From Rhytidiadelphus loreus (Eukaryota > Streptophyta > Bryopsida > Hypnales > Hylocomiaceae), in the NCBI GenBank assembly GCA_947034895.1, contig OX344764.1, positions 60,741,348 to 60,805,347 of the forward strand: a stretch of 64,000 nt of DNA. The letters run 5' to 3'. Position numbers and translations under genes: made by a program. The notes beneath the pieces were generated by a model. The model was not told the origin of the DNA and made no database searches. It saw only the letters and a program-made list of their open reading frames with translations. The first letter of the stretch is position 1; each line of letters begins with the position of its first letter. This document shows positions 57,890-64,000 of the stretch, piece after piece.

Positions 57890-59960
57890 CCAGCAGTAAG
57901 TGCTTCCCATATTGATCTTCGCCTGCAGTAAGCTTAGTGCAGTTGCAGAGTTTGTCTGTAATCAGAGCTGCGGCCAGTAAGTACTAAGTACAGTACAGTA
58001 CAGTGCAAAGGGAAGGGAAGGGAAGGGAAGGGAAGCTTAAGGGAAGGGAAGGCAGTACTTTACTTACTGAAAGCGTAGTTGTGCAGAGCCAGTGCAGAGT
58101 CCTGAGTCCGGAGGTGAGTGAGCTTCCAACTGGTTTTCAGGGCCTGGAAACGTTTGAATTGAACTTACACACACAGACGGAAACTTAACTTACACAGGCT
58201 GGCTGGCTGGCTATTCTAATGACGGCCAGTCACTCACTCCCTTTCGAAAATGTAAGTTATGTTAACTTACCTGGCCTGGCCTGGCCTGGCCTGGCTGAGA
58301 TGCAGATCACTCAGTCCCGCTGGCCTGACAGCCTCCACTTAATTAAGTTACTGTAGAATAACTTAGACACAGCCAGAAAAAATACATTTCAGCTTAACTT
58401 ATCTTACCTTAAGCTTAGAGTTGGACTTGCTGGAATGGCAATTTTAGACTTCGATTTGTGTCAGTCAAGAGTAATTAATGATGAGTGGGAGACAGGTTAG
58501 TAAATCATGTCACAGCTTTGTGTCTCCTCAAGTCTCCCATCAAACATCTCATCTTATTCCCATCAGGCAGTAACTTAAGTTAAGTATGCACCAGTCTAGA
58601 GCAAGCGTCTTCAATTCCCTGTCCATCAGTCACACACTGAAGGTAGGACAGACCGACACTGGAGGTACCAAGTCAGTAATTAATTAATTAATTCTCCATC
58701 AGCTCACCGAAATATGATGGACAAGAGGCATGTATCGTACACTTAAGGTAGACAGTAGTCACACCCATTCCCACCCATGCATCCAAATTCCGTCCTCGTG
58801 TACCAAAGGAGTGCATTCTAAGAAGAAAATGTGCACCATTCATACATGAGGGAGAAAATTTTTAAAGGGATAGGAATGGGTATGTCTACTCCAACTTATG
58901 CATTGTTGGACAGAAAAAGGTGACTAGCCAAAATGCTTGAGTGGGTGCAACAAGAGGTGGGTTGGATTAGGAGGTTGAGCAATCCCACAGCAAGGCCGGC
59001 CAGGGCTGTGGTGTGGAGTCCTGGGCTGACACAAAACACTATAAATGAGTTTCCTGAACAAATGGACTCCAAATAACTTAAGTTCTGAAGGCTTCAGCAA
59101 CCACGCCAAGTTGCTGTCCAACACCACAGGTTTGGCAAGACCCATCTTCCATGCTCCATTGGCACTGGACCAATGGGGTACCAATGCCTGCCTGGCCACT
59201 GTGTTTCTGTCTCACAGTGGATGCTCTTGGCGTATTTAGGCTTTCATGCAGGTTTTGTAAAGTTGGTGTGCGTTCTCCTGCGAGTTCAGTGGATCACTGA
59301 TTCTGGTTTCAAATGAAAGTGAAAAGTGCAAGCTAATAAGGACACGTGCTCTTGCCACATGTAACTTAAGTTAAGGAAAAAGTATGGTCTAAGAGTCATG
59401 TGTGACTGTGAAGTCTTTTGTAATGAGCAAAGTTTGAATAGGACTGACTACCTTACCTCTGCATCAGACTTGCCTAGGAAGGAACTAATTAAGCTTCAGT
59501 ATGTGACAAACTAACAATGTGGTTGCCAGAACCATTTTCATTTAAGCTATGTGTGCATGTGTTGCCAGTTCCCTCCATGGCAGTCTTGTTGCTGAGTCCT
59601 TTGAATTTTTTATTTTATTTTTTGAAACAAATGAAACAAAATTTCATTGCCATGAGTTTGAAAACACAAAGCACCAGCCAAAGAACCAAAGAGAAGGCAG
59701 ACCAGACATGTGACCGAGTCCTTTGAATTTTGAATGCAATCCAATCCATTCCATTTTGTGGAAGGACTGATAATGTAAGTTATGCATCTCCATTCATCAT
59801 ATTTGCAATTGACAGGATTTCTAAGTTGTTGCATTGCACATCTTTGATTGTTTGATTGTGCCTTGAATGCATGCTTTTGTAGCAGGTTTTGAAATGCTGC
59901 ATTGATTTCCAAATCTGTAAGCAATAGCTAGCTTACTTGTTTGTAAGTAAGCTTATCTGT
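57890..59960. repeat. cryptically simple region: GGAAG, GGCT, CCTGG runs and dense CTTAA/TAAGT words
   Basis: It contains an (AAGGG/GGAAG) tract at 58006-58052, (GGCT)4 at 58196-58212 and (CCTGG)5 at 58270-58296. Short words ACTTAC, CTTAAG, TTAAGT and GTAAGT recur every few tens of bases, for example GTAACTTAAGTTAAG at 58570 and 59361. Composition is richer in GC than the flanks. No gene recognised. Slippage-generated sequence is the simplest reading. Confidence 0.6.
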
Positions 59961-60279
59961 TGAAGGTTGTTCTGGGATACAAATTGAACAAGAGTAGGGA
60001 TGGAAAATCCTGACTGTTTACATATCATGATAAGCAGTTTAACTAACTCCGGAACAGTGATAGAGTACTCCTGCTTATTTGCAGTCTGTAAGTTTGGTGC
60101 ATGTTCATTTATTCATTGTGCTGCCTGCCAAATCGCTTGTGAAAGATATCACCGACTCAAGGGATGAAATTAATATCCAGAATGCAGGTAAGGTATATCA
60201 CCTATTTAAGACAATATTAACCATTCTAGCATATGTTCAATTGAGCAATGGTTGGGAGGATAATTTTCTCTCGTGAGGG

Positions 60280-62160
60280 AATTGAAATAATGAAGATTGC
60301 ACTATTTTTTGTTAATTTTTTTTTATCAAGTTTGGCAACCTAAGTAGCTCTACTCCAACATTTTCTCCTAACAATGCAACATGAAAGACTGATCTTCTAT
60401 TCTCTTAGCATAAGGTATATCACTTATTTTTGACAATGGCCCCATATATGCAATATAGGGTGAATATATGACCAATTTTCATGAATGAGGGAAAAATGAC
60501 GTGCCTTGGTCAACCTTGATTGTAACTTTCAATAGTCATATTTGGTATTTGATTTAAACTAAGAAAATGAAGATCTCTTTCTAAGATAAGATCTCTTTCT
60601 ACTTCATCTTGAAATTTTGGAAAAATCCCAAAATTGAAAGAATTATTGTAATTGTAAGCTCCACGTGTTAGAATTCAAATAATACAATATGTTGTGTTTT
60701 TATTCATATTTTTTCCTTTTGAAATGTATTTTCAATTTAAATTACGAAACTAAGTTTTTCATTCTAACCTTCATTTATGGTAAAAATTTCAGATTATTCT
60801 AGTGTATATTATAATTGATATAATTTTATTTCCACCTTATACTTTAAAAAATCACAATAATTTGGTTTTTCCATCAATTTAAAAAAATAATAAATAAACC
60901 AACAAATAATACATTCCTCCACTAGCAAAAAATATCAAAGTTTCATACATCAATTAAATAAAAGGTTAAATTTGGTTTGATAGTCAGATTTGACTTTAAG
61001 CTCTTTGTTGTGGGCGTTTTGGGTGCAAAAATGAAATAACTAATTCACACTAATTTCCATTGCTACTTGTACCTCTTGAAATTTTTTAAAAAATAATTTG
61101 GATTGTTTTTTCTATTTTTACATATTTATTTTCAATTTTTGCAACAAAAATGATGACAATTACAATTTTTCATGAAACAAATTGAAATTTCCCACAATGA
61201 TAAACAATTCATAGTTTCAAGTAATAAAAATATATAATTGATATTCAAATACAATCTAATAGGCTACATTTAGCTTAGACTTGATGTTTGACTAGTTGGC
61301 AATAGATGTTGTTCTTAAAGGGTGAAGTTTGATGCATGGTAGATGATACACATTACAAGGTATTTGACACTTGAATCTCTAAGAAACTTCAAGAGAGTTG
61401 ATATTATTTCCACATGTTCAATGGTCTAGCTTTATTATTAATATTTGGGTTGAAGCTTTTCAAAACTATACTTTTGAAAAGGGTTTGACTCATAGAAATG
61501 TCATATTTAGGCATTTCATCAATAATGCATGTCATCAATCAAAATGAGTCGTGTGCACTATTAACCTTTAAAGTTCTTTTATGTTTAGAGGCCAAAACTA
61601 GCTTCAAAATACTCTTTGGCAAAGCAAAGATAAAATCCTTATCATTTTGGATTCTATGAATCCAACCCCATGACCTTTTGTTCACTTATTCGAATATATC
61701 TTCTCCAAATATCATAATTGATTGCAAAATTATAATGCCAAAACTTCAAAAACTAATTTTTTCTAGCCTTTTCACTAGAGAGTCACTTAGTGCACATATT
61801 AAAAACTATATGAGATCTAAGATAGGGTACTATATATTTATTATTGTATCTAAAATTTAAAAAAACATTATGCCTAATATAGAGTGTGTAGAATAGGAAA
61901 TTATAACTAATATATGATTATGTTTAATACCATGCATTAGATTTTATGTAGAAAAAAATATAGGAGGGTAATAATATGCGGGGAAAATAATTTTGTAGAG
62001 TGGGTACTTAATGTCCTCAAAGAAGAAATGGACGAAAAATGACACACTATTTGTCCCAAATTATCCATGAACCTTAGATGAGGAGTTCTAGTTGCATTGA
62101 GAGTTATTTGTAAAGTCCTTTGAATTCGCTTAGAATTTGAAGAATCTGTCGTGAATTTTG
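60280..62160. other. AT-rich intergenic stretch, no gene recognised
   Basis: Long AT-rich DNA with only short frames lacking any family resemblance, up to the target duplication of the second composite element. Confidence 0.45.
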
Positions 62161-62172
62161 TTTTAATATACT

Positions 62173-63946
62173 CTCGGGGGGATCACTCCTTGTAATTTAA
62201 GGTATACACCTGAGTTAAGAGGGTATTTTATGTGGGGCTATTTACCTTAATTATTGTATTTAAGATGACCGTATTTTTACATAAAAAACTAAAAAGGGCA
62301 CATTTCCAATACCCTAGAGTTTTTATAAATTCATCCATGCATGTTTTTAAACGGGTCTATCTTACATATAAAATTTAAGTGTCCAATTTTCTGCCACCCA
62401 CACCCTTCTTCACAAATTTTCTCTTCCATCTACTGCATCTATGTATGGGGTAGACATTGTGAAACCAACAATAATCAATTGAATTCAAGTGGCAATTTTT
62501 AACCCATAAAGGCCAATTGTCCATTGAATGAACAATTGAAACTTTAGGTAGGTCCCTATGAAGTCAATTTTGGTCAAATGTTTCATAAAATTTTGACACA
62601 AGATGTGAACATATATCCTCTTAGTGGAAATATAATTTTTTCTGCCCTAAATTTTTTTGGTAGCCTTTGTAATTTGGGCATCTTTGGGGTGTCTTTTGCA
62701 AAAAATCTCATCAATTATTGAAATTTGGCATTTATGTTATTAATAAAATATGGCATACAATTATAAAAAACAATTTAGTTCTCAAATCACATTCTCAAAG
62801 GAGTCAAACTTTATTAGCTATGTTAGGGTGGCTTCAAGAAAAAAAACTTTTCTTCTAACTTCAAGCCCTATTATCTTGCAATATGTGAAGTCAAAGTTCT
62901 TGAAATTTTTCCAAAATATTCTAAATATTTGTCTCTAATTTTTAACCATTTGGATTCCAAATTAAAAAATCTCTTATTGCACAAGAAATCATCAAAAAAA
63001 GACTAGTGTATTGCCAATGCATTTAACCTCTTTGCATTGCAAGTTGATTCAGATTTTTTATGAGTGAATCCAACATCATATATTTATGAATAGTCAAAAT
63101 CCTCATTTTTGTGTAGACCAAATATTTTACTCTAAGAGAGCTTGAAGTCTATTGATCCTAGTTCGCAAGAATGAAAATAAAGATTTTTTTTCTCACTTCA
63201 AACATTATAATCTTTCAATTTACATGGTCAAATGGGCTGAAATTGTTTCTACACGTTGTTATAACTACATAATACACTTTTATACAATTGGATTTTTTTT
63301 TAATAATTTTTTATTTTAGACAATGCATCAAAGTTAGCAAAACACCCTCTAGTCTTTAGGGGCTAATAACATTGAACACTTTAGAATTCCTAATGAAACT
63401 ATCCCATGAAAATCTCATTCAATATGAGTGTGATTAACACATATGGCTTCAAAGCTTAGAGTTAAATGAACTATAAATTCTATCTTCATATTGCACAATT
63501 TTAGTTTGTTGAACCACTAAGGTAAACCTTCCTATTCATACAATGTGACAATTTTTCCACTTTTAGCTAATGTCTTACATTTACATTTAGTTTGTTTTTG
63601 TATATGCACTACAAGTACCATTGTGCAACTTTAGTCGACCGCCCTTCATCGTAGATTTTCTTGAATATGTCCATTTTATCATCTATATGAAATTATTTGT
63701 TCACATCTATACTTATCATATTATGAAAAATTTGCATGGCTTCTATTTGTCAACGCTAATTTATTAATAAAAATTCCTATTATATGATGTTTTTACATAC
63801 CCTAATTTATATATATTAGAGTGTGTAGCATTTCATGAACCCTATAGTAGCTCTACAAATTATATAAAATTTGCCCCCTTTGAATTAAATGAACCCTATC
63901 TTTTAACTCACGTAGTTTTCTAAAAACCGTGAGTGTTCCCCCCGGG
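62173..63946. mobile_element. 1774-bp composite DNA transposon, copy 2
   Basis: The left end is CTCGGGGGGATCACTC and the complement of the right end CCCGGGGGGAACACTC, a 16-bp inverted repeat with two mismatches. AATATACT flanks both sides (62165-62172 and 63947-63954). It aligns end to end with copy 1 at 42406, with small indels, and includes nested element I. No transposase frame. Confidence 0.9.
62503..63362. mobile_element. TTAA-flanked element I, 860 bp, nested in composite copy 2
   Basis: TTAA (62499-62502) then CCCATAAAGGCC. The right end is GTCTTTAGGGG then CTAA, a decayed TTAA (63363-63366). It sits at the same internal position as element H in copy 1. A stretch near the right end is about 30 bp shorter than in H. 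Confidence 0.8.
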
Positions 63947-64000
63947 AATATACTCTTATTGTACTCATTGTATTCATTAGAATATATTGTAGATTATTAG

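Noticed and set aside
59045..59239. Short overlapping frames on both strands at 58.9-59.2 kb
   Set aside because: They lie in a cryptically simple region with no recognisable domain or splice structure.
1..64000. CRISPR arrays, tRNA or rRNA genes, operons
   Set aside because: No regularly spaced direct repeats with unique spacers, no recognisable tRNA or rRNA core sequences, and gene structure is eukaryotic.

Overview
The window is nuclear DNA of a plant. It is AT-rich, the genes carry many introns with GT-AG borders, and most of the sequence is transposon-derived. Three host genes can be read exon by exon: an LHT-type amino-acid transporter (minus strand, cut by the left edge), a bacterial-type HslV protease subunit carrying at least six spliced exons (minus strand), and a complete plant TPX2 spindle-assembly factor (plus strand, 21 coding exons that join in phase to 749 residues). 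HslV beside plant-type TPX2 and LHT fits an early-diverging land plant such as a bryophyte, but that placement is an inference.

Layout. 0.08-2.5 kb: transporter, with a duplicated block just upstream at 2.7-3.1 kb. 3.6-15 kb: repeats, a degraded minus-strand coding relic (9.5-12.7 kb) and a CACTA-like foldback element. 15.4-18.0 kb (perhaps to 19.0): HslV, with two small transposon relics in its introns. 19.3-28 kb: intergenic, with several foldback or inverted-repeat elements. 28.0-36.1 kb: TPX2 with its leader. 36.1-41.0 kb: intergenic, tandem repeats and one more element. 41.0-47.9 kb: a decayed chromodomain Ty3/gypsy retrotransposon, its gag separated from its protease by a 1.83-kb element. 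48.0-50.1 kb: an unrecognised minus-strand pseudogene. 50-64 kb: AT-rich intergenic DNA with a recurrent GCT-N-AGC motif region, a cryptically simple region, and a second copy of the 1.8-kb element at the right edge.

The most interesting content is mobile. At least ten elements, 0.2 to 0.95 kb in intact form, are bounded by TTAA, then CCCC, with GGGG then TTAA at the other end. This is a piggyBac-style arrangement (TTAA target duplication, short inverted repeats starting CCC), and none has a coding region. One subtype is nested at the same place inside both full copies of a second element, 1.77-1.83 kb long, which has 16-bp inverted ends (CYCGGGGGGAWCACTC) and clean 8-bp target duplications. 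That unit therefore moved as a composite after it was invaded. No antiviral system, gene cluster or CRISPR array is visible.
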